NCBI GenBank assembly: GCA_947034885.2
Contig: OX344753.2
Location: forward strand, 6,324,001 to 6,388,000
Length of the DNA stretch: 64,000 bases
DNA from: Thuidium tamariscinum
Lineage: Eukaryota; Streptophyta; Bryopsida; Hypnales; Thuidiaceae
Direction: 5' to 3'
The notes beneath the pieces are model-generated. The model searched no databases. It worked only from the letters and a program-made list of their open reading frames with translations, and was not told the DNA's origin. The translations under genes and the position numbers were made by a program. This document shows positions 23,014 to 35,962 of the stretch, piece after piece. Every line of letters begins with the position of its first letter. Position 1 is the stretch's first letter.

Positions 23014-26000
23014 CTTCTATAGGTTTGGAAAGTCCAATTTGTATAGCAATGTGGTGATTTTTGTATATTTTGTATATAAGATGCAAAAATTGAAGTATAT
23101 AGTAGTAACAAAGTTTGTATTCATGTAGAGCTAGAACCAATGACACATGACACTCTCTATTTGGACTATTATTGCACCTCCTACATATTTGAGAAGTTGC
23201 AAAATTGTCACATATTACATTGATAACGGGTTGCATTAAGCATAGTAAGGCACGAGTGACATCCAAATGAAATATTTTAATTATTGATTCTTCAATCTAA
23301 TGGTGTATGTCTTACAATATTTTTATACATTATTTACTTATGTTTTAAAAATTAAATTTGGTATCTTATATTCAATTTCCTACATATTTACCTATGAGGA
23401 TAAGTAAAAAGTGTTCCTCAAGATTGTAGGCTAATAGATAAATTCATTGTTATTTATATTGACTTCATTAAATTGTCATTTTATGATCTAACTAGCGGTT
23501 GGTGCTTGCTATGCTATGCAATCATCATTAGAATTTAGAAAATTGATATCATGAAAGCTCAAATCTCACAAAAGCACTAAATCATAGAAGCGCAAAGAAG
23601 CGTTAAGCCAAGAAAACCAAATGGATGGATTTGCTACCTCTATTATATCTTCTTGTGGATCCTCTTTAATATCACCTTCATTGCAACAACTACATTATTT
23701 TTATAATATCACTCTTTGTAAAAAGTGATATTACAAAAGTGATTGTAAATTGCTACTCTTTTTCTATAATATCACATTGTGTGACACTAAGATTTTCATG
23801 TATTCATGATTGAAAACATTCTTATAAAATACTTAAAATAATTATTTTTAAGACTTATTGAAATCAATATCATGCATTCTATTCAAATATATCAAGATTT
23901 TATTAATATGTGATACAGTGAATGCATAGCATACCAAGCACCAGCCCCTAGTATTAATGGTAGCATTTGTGACATTAGAGAGGGAGTTATGATTTTAGTA
24001 GTATGATGATTCAAACCATTCAACACTCATTCCATACTCAACTTGTGTCTACAACAAACTAAATAAAATCTTCATTACATTGGAATAAACATTGTAAAAT
24101 TTGAAAGATGGGCAAAAGCAAGCTAGGGTAATCTAAAATTTATTGTCATAGTTTATATTTTTCTGATTATACTTTCATTTTTGAAGATTAAAAAAATAAA
24201 TTGTATAATTGTAGTTACAAGGATTAATTTATACATTGTATATTAAATAGATTACAACCCTTAATGAGTGAATTAAATAAATTTTTAATAATTTATGTAT
24301 TATGGACTATTTAGTTTTCACTTAAGGTTTGTCACAGTTCATTGTTTTTTATGAAATGACTCTTGAATTCATACAAAAATATAAAATATTTTTTTTATGT
24401 TTGAATAATTTACAAAATATATTACTATAAATGGAATTATTGAATATTTTAATAGAATTTATGTTTCATTCTTTGAAGAGAGGACTTTTATATATCATTA
24501 TTTCATTAGTAATAGGGTTTATTTTGTGAGTTACATTAGACACACCTAAAATCAACTTTATGCAAATCTATCTTTTCAAAATAATTGTAAAAAATATCTC
24601 TAAGGATGACTAAACTTTCAATAGAGTGGATTTTTATTATAACCAATTCTACAATTTATTGAAATAAATACAAATTTGATGTAATTTTTAATTTTTTTAA
24701 ACATAAATATAAAAATGAAATTTTAAGAAAAACATTTATTGCTTTTACACACTATAAGGAAATTGTAGGAAAAAAATCAAAAGATTTAGAAGTCATATGC
24801 AAAAGAATGAAATAGACTTTTATGATTGCATTTTTACCATCTTTGGGTCACCTTAGCTTGTCGTTGCCTAGATTTGTTCAACTTCAATTGGACTAGGTCT
24901 AGTTTTGTTCATTCATCTTAGTTCTCATATATATATAACTATCCACTTTGAAAACACCATCAGCCCCTTTTCAAAATAAATCTTGAAAAAATAATTATAT
25001 AGATACAAGTCATATATTTAGATACAAATTTGGTATATGAAAATTATAGATACAAATATAGGCATGAAATATCAATAGAATATAATATATGTCAATAGAA
25101 ATACAAAAATGTCACTATTGTACTATATATATACACATATACATATATACATAGTATAGTCTACCTAGCTATCTTATATCCTTTGTGTAGGCCTTTGAAT
25201 GACCATCTACTCAAAGGGACAAGCAACCATGTTATACAAATTCTATATTATAATAATATCATAATGTCTTTGGCATAATATTAACTAAAGTTACCACTTC
25301 ACACCATTTTAAAAAAAAATTTCTTAAGTCTTGGATTTTTTTTGCATTTTACTTGTTTTATGTATTGACATAAAGACTTTAAGAAAATCATCTCAACTCA
25401 TGGAGGAGTTAGTAGCACCTTCTTTGTAATAAAAACAAATTAGGTTACTTAATCATTTAGGAATTAATAAAAATAAATAAGAATGGCTTAATTCTTTGTA
25501 GTTAATCCAATTCAAAATTCCAACAAAGTAATGAAAATAAAGAGAGATTTTGGCATCATACATTTGAGATGAGGCTTCTACAGTTTAAAAAATAATTGGC
25601 ATTTATAGCAAGGTTCTTCTTCTCTAGTGAATTTTCTATAATTTCTCTCTAAGAAAATGAAGAAAAAAGATTTGATGATCTACACAAAGCCCACAAATCC
25701 TTATTATTTAATAATTTGAAAGGACTATATAAGGGAAAAGATCATTAATACCTTTAGAAAAAACTTTTAATTCAAAAGACCATTTGCACAAGTATTCTTT
25801 TATTATAAAAAGTTGGCACAATTCTCAACATGCTCTTTGAAAATACAATGACAAGGTACCTTCTCCAATTCACTTATTTTATAAAATTCAACATGTAACA
25901 TTTACAAAAACTTCAGTCTAGTTTTTGTTATAAAAGTGTTCAATGGTTTTAAACACTCTTAAGAAAAACCTAAAGGGATTCTATGCACCAATAAATGCAT

Positions 26001-29000
26001 TGCTTTGATACAATATGTAAAATTTACAAAAGATTAAAGTTTCTATAGTTTGTAGATGAACCAAAACGTACAGAAGTTTAATGTGAATATAGTGGACATC
26101 CTAATCTAACTCGTACATGTTGTATACAATTTTGGAATTTTTCAATTACACATGTGTTGCAACTATTAGATGTAGTTATCTTAGGTAGATTCATGTTGAA
26201 TGATTTTGAGGTGACACAATAAAACGAAAGTCAAAACCCTTTAAATACAATTATTAAAAAAAATTTAAAACTTATAAAAATGGCATATAAATAAATTTTT
26301 AAGAAAAAAGCCTTCAAACAATTTTTTTACACAAAATATGTTATAAGTGTTTCAAAGTTCAAATGGCTTAAAATTAAAGAAAGAGGTTGTTGTCCAAGTG
26401 ATGGTTACCAATTTATTTTAAACAACAAGAATGCTTATTAGCTTTGATATCCTAGGAAGAACATTGTTAATGCTAACCTAAAGCAACTTTCCTATAGGTG
26501 CTTCTACATCATGATTGCCATCATTAACAATGACAATGTTCTAATTTGGTTTTGGAATTTCCAAACAATTCTTTCAAGTATATAAACATTTTTTGGGCCT
26601 TTTTGTATTGTATTTAAGTTGGATGTAAGAAGCCCCCCCCCCTTAATTTGCAAAGCAAGAACTATAACTTATATATATAGAGAGAGGATTATCTAAGTCA
26701 CACCAACCATGTAAACAGCTAGCATCCAAATTCATCATAAATTTTTATAGCATTTTGTTCTAGTATTGTTTTTCCTTGGTTTCTTGGTAGAATCCAAGAC
26801 ACAAAGTAAAGTATTGTTCAAACCTCAACATTGGTTGGGTGGTACCAGGAAGAATGTTTCTTCTAAGGTCACATCCTTGTGCATACATTGGAAGTAATCT
26901 TTGCCTTTGTTTTTCATACTATACCCTTGCATTCTAATGTATCTATGCAAGTTGTTATTGAGGAATGCCTTTGTCAAATTGTAGCGTTCAATTGGAGCAT
27001 TCTCACACCTTTTTTACACTTGAACTCCTCCCACTACAATTTTTTTTATGATTTTTTTCTTTTTGCCAATAGTGCCTTATTTGATATAAGTTTTTTCAAT
27101 GCTACAATCTTTTGGCAACAATAGATTCTTGTGCAAAAAGTTTTAAAGGTTAAACTTCTATTTTTTTCCTTTCAAGGGCTTCAACTTTTTATGCTTGGAA
27201 CATTGTTAAGCCATTTCTTGGACCTCCTTGAACTGCAATAGACGATAGAAACTTGATGAGGATGTAGCATCAGTGAGGAATCTTTTCTAACCAATCTTAT
27301 TTATAACTTCATTCCAAAGGGCTCAAACCCTTCTAACCACAATTTAAAAAATATGTATTTCATTTCAACATAGGTGATTCCTACAAAATAAAACAAAAGT
27401 TTGTAGTAAAAGAACATTTGCTTCAAATGTTGTTGATGCTTTGACCCAAAGCTAGCTAAGAATGTTAATCCTAAAACAAAAAGAAATGACAATGACAACA
27501 TTTAGTTAAGACAAAACTAACTTCATTCAAAATGATTTAAAATCTTCAATATCGATTGAAACAATGTACAAACCCTCCCAATGAAACAACATGAATACAA
27601 AAGTTTGAATCAAATCGACACAAGTTGTTGATGCAACAACCTTCACCAATGCTCAAACTCCAAATACTTATTGCAAATTGTCTAAGACTATTGTGGCCCC
27701 AAATGCTTGTTATAAGTTGTCTAATACTACTCCAACCTCAAATGCTTGTTGTAAGTTGTTCGAGACTACAACACCTCCAAGCTTCAAGAAACCACAAACA
27801 TTTAGTTACTAACATAACTATAAATTTTGCATAGTTACATCAAAAAATATAATTAAAAAATATGGCAATAATGACACAATTCCAAAACCTACCTCAACAA
27901 GGAGTGGAGTTGCAAGGTCTATATTTTAATCACGCCTAATCTATCAAGAGGATGTACCTAATCTACAAATCTAATTGAATAGAAATATAGACAATGTCAG
28001 GTCTAGCATCATAACAAGGCCCAAAAATCTAATTTTGACTTGCAACTATATCTAATTTATCAACAACAATATGAATTGAAGAACTATTGCTTACGTTGAC
28101 TTCTTTAAATTGAATGTTGATGTTGTAAGTAATATGGTATTGTAGTACAAAGAGTGCAAGTAGAATAGAATAGAAACAAGAACAAAAACTTTATACACAT
28201 AAAAAAGACCACTAGTGCAAATACATCAAAAGACTTGATCAAAACATCATCCAAAAGGCACATAATCTTTTTAAACAACTCAACCCTTTTCCAATTCTTA
28301 GTCCAATTGAACTATGCCGTTATTACATTTTAAATTTTATTATCTTGTAACGATACAACCATCTTTTTTGAAATGAGTTGGTTGGTGCTTTTGTATGAAC
28401 CTTGCAAGATTTGAAATTGTTACTAGATTTTAGGGGTTCTTTTGCTTTCGCTCAATTTAATAGTATTTACAATTAAAATGATATAAAAAGAGTGTTTATA
28501 TCATATTGTTAGAAGTTCCTATTAATTTAATTATTTATTCCTATAAGTTTAAAAGTGCCTAAAACACTTAAGATTTTAAAATTAGAATAGATGAAGACTA
28601 GACCTTTGAGTGCATGTGACAAAGCATACATTTATAGAAGCTAGTAATATATAATAGAAAAGATCCTATTAACTCTAGAAATTCATATAAATGATCCATG
28701 TAGAGGTCACCATCAATGCTTTTATTTGTGGCATTCTGGTACTAAATTGCACTTGAAAAAAACAATTTACCCTAAAAAATGGCAAGATATTGTGAGTTTT
28801 TTTACTACAAAACTTGAAAATAAGAAAATCTTATAAGAAATCTCTAGATTATAGATGAAAATAAAATTATAAACATGTGATATGTACCAATTTGATATTT
28901 TCTATCTAATATATAAATGAATGTTGAAATTTGAAGTACCACTATAATATTTTGTATTGACACTTTTGACACTTCATAAAAAATGAAAAAAAGCCTTCAT

Positions 29001-29987
29001 CATAATCTAATTTGAGAGATTTATAAAAAGTTACAATTGCATCTGACAAGTAAAATGCAAGCAATAGAAAAAGATGTGCACCCAAAGAGTAGAGAGAATT
29101 TCTTTTAGCATTAAAACATGCTAAGAACTTAATGGCAAAGTTGGTTCATCAAATTTTCCTTCTACTTCCCTCTAGATAGTGGAATTAAAAAGGAGGCAAT
29201 TAGTTTTTATCCTTCAACAAATAGTTTGTGATTATATAAACATGCACTTAAATTTTGGGGGGCTTCCTTGAAGTTGCCCAAAAAGGTTCAATTTTTTTTT
29301 TAAATGTAGAAGATGACTCAATGGAAAATCAACCATATCAACTAACAATGAAAAACTCATGGCAATTATTCAAGTCATAGAAAAAATTCTACTAAAAACT
29401 AGAATAGAGTATTTAGCAATAATAATGGGCCTTGACAAGTTTCAAAGCATTCTAATACCAACAATAACTAAAACCAATGGCTACATCAAATTTCGGCAAA
29501 ACTTTAAAACATTTGAAATTTTGACCAATATGTTGGGAATTTGCAATGTTAAAAAGAAGTAAAATAATGACTCTCTATCTAATTTTACTAATCTTTTGAA
29601 CAACCTAGGCCAATCAAATCTATGAGAAATTGTAAATTCCATCATTTGGATTTTTAATATGTTTATTGATTTGCAATTTGTTGGTTTTTGCATAACAATT
29701 GAATTGGAAGTAGGGGGTTGGGGAAAAGCAAGACTAATTTGGGCTTTCTAAATCCTATTGGAGAACGCATTTGCCATTTGGAGCTTTACTTTAAATAAAA
29801 GTTAGGTTGATTATAGCAATAGATTTGATTTTCTATTAATTAGAAGTAATTAATTTTAGATTTGAGGAAGTCTTTTAGGAAAATTAAGAGGTACAAGGGA
29901 CTTAAAAGGAAGTATAAAAGGCTATTCCTTCCTTTGATTTTGCACTTCTTTTTCATTTTGTTGTTGCCACACTCATTGGCATTTTGT
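23014..29987. other. About 7 kb of AT-rich repeat desert
   Basis: No gene, RNA gene or complete transposon could be supported. Landmarks are a TA/CA microsatellite at about 25121-25155, a poly-C run at 26632-26642 and a diverged tandem repeat at 27652-27778. Protein-like frames at 26879-27124 and 29359-29562 are isolated, short and without recognisable motifs, and I do not call them genes. Confidence 0.5.
27652..27778. repeat. Diverged tandem repeat, three units of about 42 bp
   Basis: Three consecutive variants of CAAATGCTTGTTGTAAGTTGTCTAAGACTACT are visible, beginning near 27658, 27700 and 27738. The open frame across them (27625-27834) mirrors the repeat and is unlikely to be a gene. Confidence 0.75.
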
Positions 29988-30895
29988 TTAACCCCTAAAG
30001 GACCAAGCCTTGTTTTCTACTAAGAAACATTGAAAAGTGCCATTTTCATAGCAAAGAGTAAAAAAATTTAAATTGTTTTTTTTCCACATCTAACCATAAC
30101 ATCTTACACACTAATAGTATAAAGAAGTGTGGAAAAACTTTCAAAACTTTTGACCGCAGAGATTGCAAGATATTTGCATTTAAAGTGGAAAAAACAAATT
30201 TTTCATCACACTATGGGACTGGATTTTCTTACTTTGAACATTTTAAAACTCACTACAAAGTTTTGAAGTTGAAATCTTTATAGTGCAAAATTGAGTTGAG
30301 AATCTAGGGAAAAAAAAATTCAAAAAAAAAATTTATACTTAAAGAAATTGTTAAGTAGAAGTAGATATGAGATAGAAGGAAAGTCTAAAATATTAATATC
30401 TTCTAGATGGAATTAAAATGCACTAATCCTAATGGTGAGATTGTTCTAAGAAGTAAACTAAACCACAAAGAAAAAAAAATTTGAAAAATTTGAAAAATTG
30501 CATTCAGAAATGAATCCTACAAGTTATTTTTTTCAAGAAGATGCTCTAATTGCCTGAAAACAAGAATGTCCATAACTTTCTCATAACAAATCCAAATGAA
30601 ATGAATCAAAGCTTTCTAGATAGAAAAAAAATATAAACTATAAGGAAAATAATTCAAAGTTTTTTTTCAAAGTTTTCTTTGCTACCTGAACTGCCCGCCG
30701 TCCCCTGTTTTGAGCTTATTTGGGCATAACTTTTGTTCCCAGGCACCGATTGAAAAAATTTATATCCCTACGAAAATATTCAATTTTTCCATCTCCCAAA
30801 AAAATTTCAAAAAATCAGGACAAAAATTCAACCCATAGGTACCTGCCCAAAATCGCATTTGTCCCCTGAAGGGACAATGGTCCTTTAGGGGTTAA
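29988..30895. mobile_element. TTAA-flanked TIR element, copy B (piggyBac-like MITE candidate)
   Basis: TTAA occurs at 29988-29991 and 30892-30895. The 900-bp body begins CCCCTAAAGGACCA and ends TGGTCCTTTAGGGG, a perfect 14-bp terminal inverted repeat. This copy is more diverged inside than 7065-7990 and 55555-56473. It still shares collinear blocks: ACCATAACATCTT, a GATATTTGCATT..AAGTGGAAAA segment, AAATGAATCCTACAAGTTATTTTTTTCAAGAAGATGC, and a terminal region with CATAACTTTTGTTCCC and CCCCTGAAGGGAC just inside the right TIR. No coding capacity. Different internal divergence with conserved ends implies more than one burst of movement. Confidence 0.85.
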
Positions 30896-32174
30896 GTGTT
30901 TGGTTGGGTTGGCCAATTTCTTGTCTACTTTGCATTTTGGAGCAATTTTGCTTGTTGTTTGAGTCTTAAGCTTGTCTTGTAGAATATAGAGGTCCCTTTG
31001 AGCTTGTCTTATCTATTTCTATTGTGTCTTTGATTTCATTTACTAATACTTTGAATGTTTTCTTGTTTTTTTCTAGGGAACTTCATTTATTGTATCAACT
31101 AACCATTTTGTACTAGCTTCTTCCATGGGAGTTCCCAGTCTATTGGAGAAAATATCCCTAGAGCCTTGACCTACAAAATTTGTGGTTTAGTCTAGGTTGT
31201 GGTATTGATTGCTTCATTCTTGTTTTGTGGTTTACTAATAGAATTTTTTGTTTCATTAACTCTTGTCCCTTGCTTTCATTCATATTGTAGCGCTTTGTTT
31301 TTACATAAACAATTCCTATTTTCCTTGTTTGGATATTTTTTCTTGTATGACAACGATTTGTCATTCTAACTAGATTTTTTGAAATATTTTTCTTTCTTCA
31401 TGAGATAATTTTTCAAGTGAAAAAACAAAATTGAATTTATTTGTGTTTTATGTTTTGGCCACAATTTGGTTTATCCTTTTAGTTTTTCTAATACCAATAG
31501 TCAATCAATTTTCAAACACTAAAATTTAGTTGTTTTCTAATACCAATGGTCTAGCTAAAGGTCAATCAAGACTTCCCGACAAGCCAATCCATTAAGGCCA
31601 ATGAGATGAGCAATCATTAATATGTCAAACAAGGGAGTTAAGCTTGAGGTAGGTTGAATAAAGGGATGTTGACTAGATTGAAAGGAGTTGATTGATTTCT
31701 CACATACCATCCATCCTAGGCATACAAAAAAACTAAAAAAATTCACAAACAACTTTGTTGGATCTAGCCATGGGATCTAATTTATGAATTTGAGGACATA
31801 GGTGTCTAAGTTCATAAAGTTGAAATACTAGGGGTTACTAATTTTTCATGTCTAAGCTTAGGGGGTCCAATTTTTAACTTAAGAGCATTGGAAGGTACTC
31901 AAATTTTTTGAGGTTTAGGCTCTAAGAAGGTTCAATTTTGAAAACTAAAGCATTAAAGGGTCGTAATCTCTCAATATCACTAGGTTTTAAGTTATAAAAT
32001 TTAAGCTTGGAGGTTCCTAATCTCCCAAAGTTTGAAGTCTAAGAGGTTCTTGATTTTTCAAAGGTTGAAGCACCAAGGCATTAAGTTGACTGGCTAACTT
32101 TCTCTATCCCTCAAACTTGTTACAAACTAGTTACAATCCAAAGAAAAATAGCTAGGAATTTGGCAATTTGAGAT
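30896..32174. other. AT-rich intergenic DNA
   Basis: No gene supported. Frames at 31158-31364 and 31555-31752 (minus strand) lack known motifs. At about 31760-32080 a loosely repeated TTGAGG..CTAAG/AGGGGTTC-like word suggests an old degenerate tandem repeat. Confidence 0.42.
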
Positions 32175-32635
32175 TTAGAGCATCTCCACCAAAGAATAGT
32201 ATAGTGCCATCATAAGAGCTTTGGTGTGCTATTGTAAGTTATTGAGTCCTACAATTAGTAGATTTTTTTATTTTTTTGCACAAGTCACTCTAAAAATCAT
32301 GCCTTAGATTAGAAATTGTAGTATTAGATTTTTTTGACTCTACATTGTTAAATTCCGAATTCCTACGGAGCCTCAAAGTTACAGTTGGGTGTATAGGAAG
32401 AGCTTCCAATTTCTCCCTTTTGGACAAAATAGGTAGCCATTATTGAATTTTCCAACCCTATCCTTGTATTTGTCATTACTCATGCACTTTAGAGAGTGGA
32501 TTTTGATGTTTCACAAGGCCATTCAAGTTTATGCCAATAGGGGTTCCAAATCTAGATGAGGCCAATCTAAAAATAAAACCTACCAAATTTTATTTGGCGT
32601 ATTCATTTTGATGCTCATTAGTGGAGATGTTCTTA
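32175..32635. mobile_element. Tourist-like (PIF/Harbinger) MITE with TTA duplication
   Basis: The body at 32178-32632 (455 bp) begins GAGCATCTCCACC and ends AGTGGAGATGTTC, giving imperfect inverted termini (GAGCATCTCCACC against GAACATCTCCACT). TTA is present on both sides (32175-32177 and 32633-32635), the expected PIF/Harbinger target duplication. GAGCATCTCCA-type ends are common in plant MITEs. No coding capacity. The element at 58331 shares the end sequence. Confidence 0.82.
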
Positions 32636-33074
32636 TAAGCTTCAAATTCTAATTCAAAGGAAAGTAGGGAAGGCAAGAGTAAAGGTAAAGCACTACAAAA
32701 GAAAATAGTGTCCAAACTAATATAAAAATGAATTGATATATGTTGATTATTTTAATTGATTAGAATGTCTTAATTTGGACAATAATCAATACAACTATAT
32801 TAATTTCATTTCTTTATTTGGTCAAATTATTGTTCAAAAATCCACCATATAGGCAAAAATTGCCACACATGCAAGGTTGCTATGTCAACAGCCCTACTAT
32901 GTGGGTAAGACTATAAAATGTAATTAAAATTCAATTTAAAAAAATTTAGCACTACATTTAAAGTAGTTCAATATATTTGATAGTTGAACTTTAATTGCCA
33001 CTAACCAAGTTATTAGAAGAGAGGAGAAGACAAGCTCTTTCTACTGGTGGTGTAGTAGGATTGTAGGAGGTAGA

Positions 33075-33400
33075 AAAACCATATAAAATATGTAAATTAC
33101 GATGAATAGGAGCTCAATTGCTCATAGTTAAGTCAAACAAAGGAATTGTAGTTAAAGTAGAATATTTTTCTTAAAAACTAAAAGTTGAAAAAACCTTGTA
33201 GAATTGAGCCAAATTTCATCTCCAAAAATCCATTTGAGAATTCAAGCTTCCAATCAATAATTATAAAACAAATTTTTAAAGATGAAAGTTGGCTTGATTT
33301 TTCAATTTTTTTAATTCAATTTTGTCTGAAAAAAAGTTATTCCATTATCCTAAAACAAAGTTTGAAACTCTACTTGTTATATGTTTGGAGGATTGCCAAA
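33075..33400 (+). repeat. Unpaired half of the large foldback family found at 56859
   Basis: Collinear with the left arm of the hairpin at 56859-57780. Shared blocks include ATGTAAATTACGATGAATAGGAG-like sequence against ATATAAATTCTAGAAGTTGTAGGAG, CAAAAATCCATTTGAGAATTCAAGCTTCCAATCAA against CAAAAATCCGTTTGACATTTCAAGTTTCCAATCAA, and AAATTTTTAAAGATGAAAGTT. No matching inverted arm lies nearby. The frames at 33185-33403 and 33381-33563 fall in or beside it and are not genes. The interval 32636-33074 before it shows nothing I recognise. Confidence 0.6.
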
Positions 33401-35498
33401 TAATCTTAGCAAATTTTATTTATGTTTGAATCAAAACAATTACATTGATTGTTGTTTGGAGTATTTTCAAATGAACACAACCCAAAGGAAAACTTTCAAA
33501 ATCAACATAATTATATTCATCATTTGTATATCTTTTATTCATTTTCTTTTAGCAAGGCTTTGACTTAGATTAAAGACAAGAAGAAGAAGTCAAATTAAAG
33601 AATAGTTGGTATTTTGAGATTTTGGTAGTAAGATTTACTCAAAAGGAGTTAATTATGTTTTTTCTTCAATGTTTATTTGATTCTTTAGACAATTAATTAG
33701 CAAACAATTAGAAAGTTATAATTTGATAGGTTGGATATTTTCAAAATATTTCAAAAGAAAGATGTGGAAAACAAAAAAGAATAGTGAAGGAATGAAAGAG
33801 TTGTGAACTCTTTAATTTATTGCACTCTCTCATTTTTAATTTGCTCAAACATCAAGAAATATGTCATGGAAGGTCAACAAATATTACAATGAGATTAAAA
33901 TCACGATCCATAAAGATGGGACTATTGCATTGACAAAGTTTAAAGGTTTGAGTTTGATTTTTGTAATCTTGTGAGCCCTCAAGTTGGCACTCGGAACACT
34001 GGGTTCATTTTTCACGAATGTTTTGCGAAATTTAGTTTAAATATGCAAGAAAAATACATAAAAAGGGTGTTAGGAGAGTTTTGGTATTAGTCTCTACCAA
34101 AATGGTGAAGAACCATCTTAGAAGGTGGAAAATTCCTAATTCTAAGAATTTTCATCATTCTAAATATTAAAAGTGAGTTTAAGAGAATATTTAGTAATTT
34201 CGAGAGATGTGTGAAAATGAGAGTTAGTAAGTCTTAGTGTCTGTCTGTGAAAAATCAACCTTTTAAGGATGCACATGGCATACTAACTAAGCCAATAGAG
34301 TCTATTATAAGTCTAGAAGGTTTACCAAGGCCTAAATTCAATTCCAATGTAAATTGAATTTAGAAGTAAAACTTTTACAAGTAACTTTGAGAATTGAAAT
34401 ATCAAGATAGGAAAGATGGAGGAATTGATGATTGAAGACTACATAAAGGTGTTCCAAGGGTAGGAGCATGCCAGGAGCGAACAAGAATCAAACAATTGTT
34501 CAAGATTCCCAAAAATCGGGAATTAAACTGTCTAATTGGGCAAAGTAATTCCAAATTACTAAAAATAGACAAGTGCAAGATAGTGTGGAACTTACACTTA
34601 GAATCTAGGAGTATCCTAGATGTTACCCAAATTATTTCGGATTTTTCCGGAATTCCACGTTGACTCTATGGGAAGTCAATTGCACATAAACATATTCGTA
34701 AATTTTTAGAAATTACGTATGTTGCGGTAAAATCTCACTAAAAATTAGGATAGGTTTTTGTGTGCTTAATAAGTGCCTAGTCAAGTTTGAAGACATTCCG
34801 ACATTCCCAACTACCAGAACCAGCATCAACATCGGATTTCAACAGAATTTACAAATTGGCGGCGGATTGACCAGCGTATCAAGAGCGAATGATGTCCGAT
34901 TGACACAAATGGGGAGACATTCCTTGCTCTCACAGACATTCCTAACAACTCTGACTTGACAGATTCATCAAAATGTGCAAGTCCTAAAAGTTAGATTTTT
35001 AACTTTTAAGTGGAGTTACTGTAATTCCAAATTGGGTGCACAAATGGCCTAGAAGTGAGGGGTAATGGGTCCTTCAGGCTATTTGGGGTCTTCTGAAGAC
35101 AATGGCATAGATGGATTTCCGTTTTGGGTTGTTTTCTAAAAGATAAAGAGGGTCAACTCTTAGTTTGACTTTTTAATCGTTAATAGTGGTTAATTAAAAG
35201 TGATTTTGGAAATATCTCTTGGGAAATCAAAGATTGGATTTAGTCAAGACCTCTTTCTTGCGTAAAAAGCCATTTTTGGGCTAAAGAAAGACATTTTTCA
35301 AAATAACTTTTGGTTAATTTGCAAAATATCTAAGTAGATTAGGGTTAATTTCAAAATATCTTGGATTAAAATCTTGGATTTGATTTGGCCAAGATTTTAT
35401 TAGCTAAATGGAGGTGTTTCTAGAAACTTTCACCATTAAACAAATATTATTTTGAAATTACATTAGGGTAGTTTAGGGGAAAAAGTAACAAAGTGTTT
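33401..35498. other. Intergenic DNA, composition rising towards a promoter-like block
   Basis: No gene recognised. From about 34400 the sequence is less AT-rich. A 65-codon frame at 34762-34959 ends in this part without a known domain. The stretch may be the U3 portion of an old LTR or the upstream region of the promoter-like block at 35499, but neither is proven. Confidence 0.35.
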
Positions 35499-35720
35499 TC
35501 ACTAGTAACTTACTGGGGAGGGTCCGGCCACAGGTATATAAGGGCCCTCCTCGAGGTTGCTAGTATCCTTATTTCTCGCACCAACACTTCGTTCCTCTTC
35601 CCTTATTTGTGCTACCGGCGTGGTCGGAGCACCGCTTGGACCAAAGATCTTGGCCAAGTTTTATTTGTGTGTTTTTGTTGTTGAATTTTGAAGGCTTAGG
35701 GCCCCTTCAATTAATTCTCT
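35499..35720 (+). promoter_or_regulatory. Promoter-like block with strong TATA box
   Basis: TATATAAGGGCCC at 35535-35547 is an excellent TATA box inside a GC-richer block (GGGTCCGGCCACAGG before it, CTCCTCGAGGTTGC after). A pyrimidine-rich leader-like segment, TTCGTTCCTCTTCCCTT, follows at about 35589. It could be an LTR retrotransposon promoter (U3/R) or a gene promoter reading right. No transcription unit could be proven; the exon-like segment at 37161 is the nearest candidate. No LTR pair, primer-binding site or reverse transcriptase was seen. Confidence 0.45.
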
Positions 35721-35798
35721 TATTTTAAAAGATTCAATCTCAAATCTCTTGTTGAACATTACTTCATGGAAATTTCAATTATTGAGAGCCAAAGTTCA

Positions 35799-35962
35799 GT
35801 TAAACACTGTCATGTGTACCTCCTTTGGTGATGAAATTTTGAAATACTAAGACATTTTAGGAATTTAAAGTGAAAGTTTGGTTAAACACTGTCATGTATA
35901 CCTCTTTTTGCGATTATAATTCTTAAAATACTATTGGATAAGTTCTAAACGGCAAAGCTTTG
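35799..35962. repeat. Two-copy direct repeat, 82-bp spacing
   Basis: GTTAAACACTGTCATGTGTACCTC at 35799 recurs at 35881 as GTTAAACACTGTCATGTATACCTC, followed in both by a similar GATGAAATTTTGAAATACTA / GATTATAATTCTTAAAATACTA segment. It is a diverged tandem duplication just downstream of the promoter-like block. Confidence 0.8.

Noticed and set aside
32691..32715. CACTACAAAAGAAAATAGTG as a CACTA element end
   Set aside because: No matching TAGTG end with subterminal similarity was found within the next kilobases.
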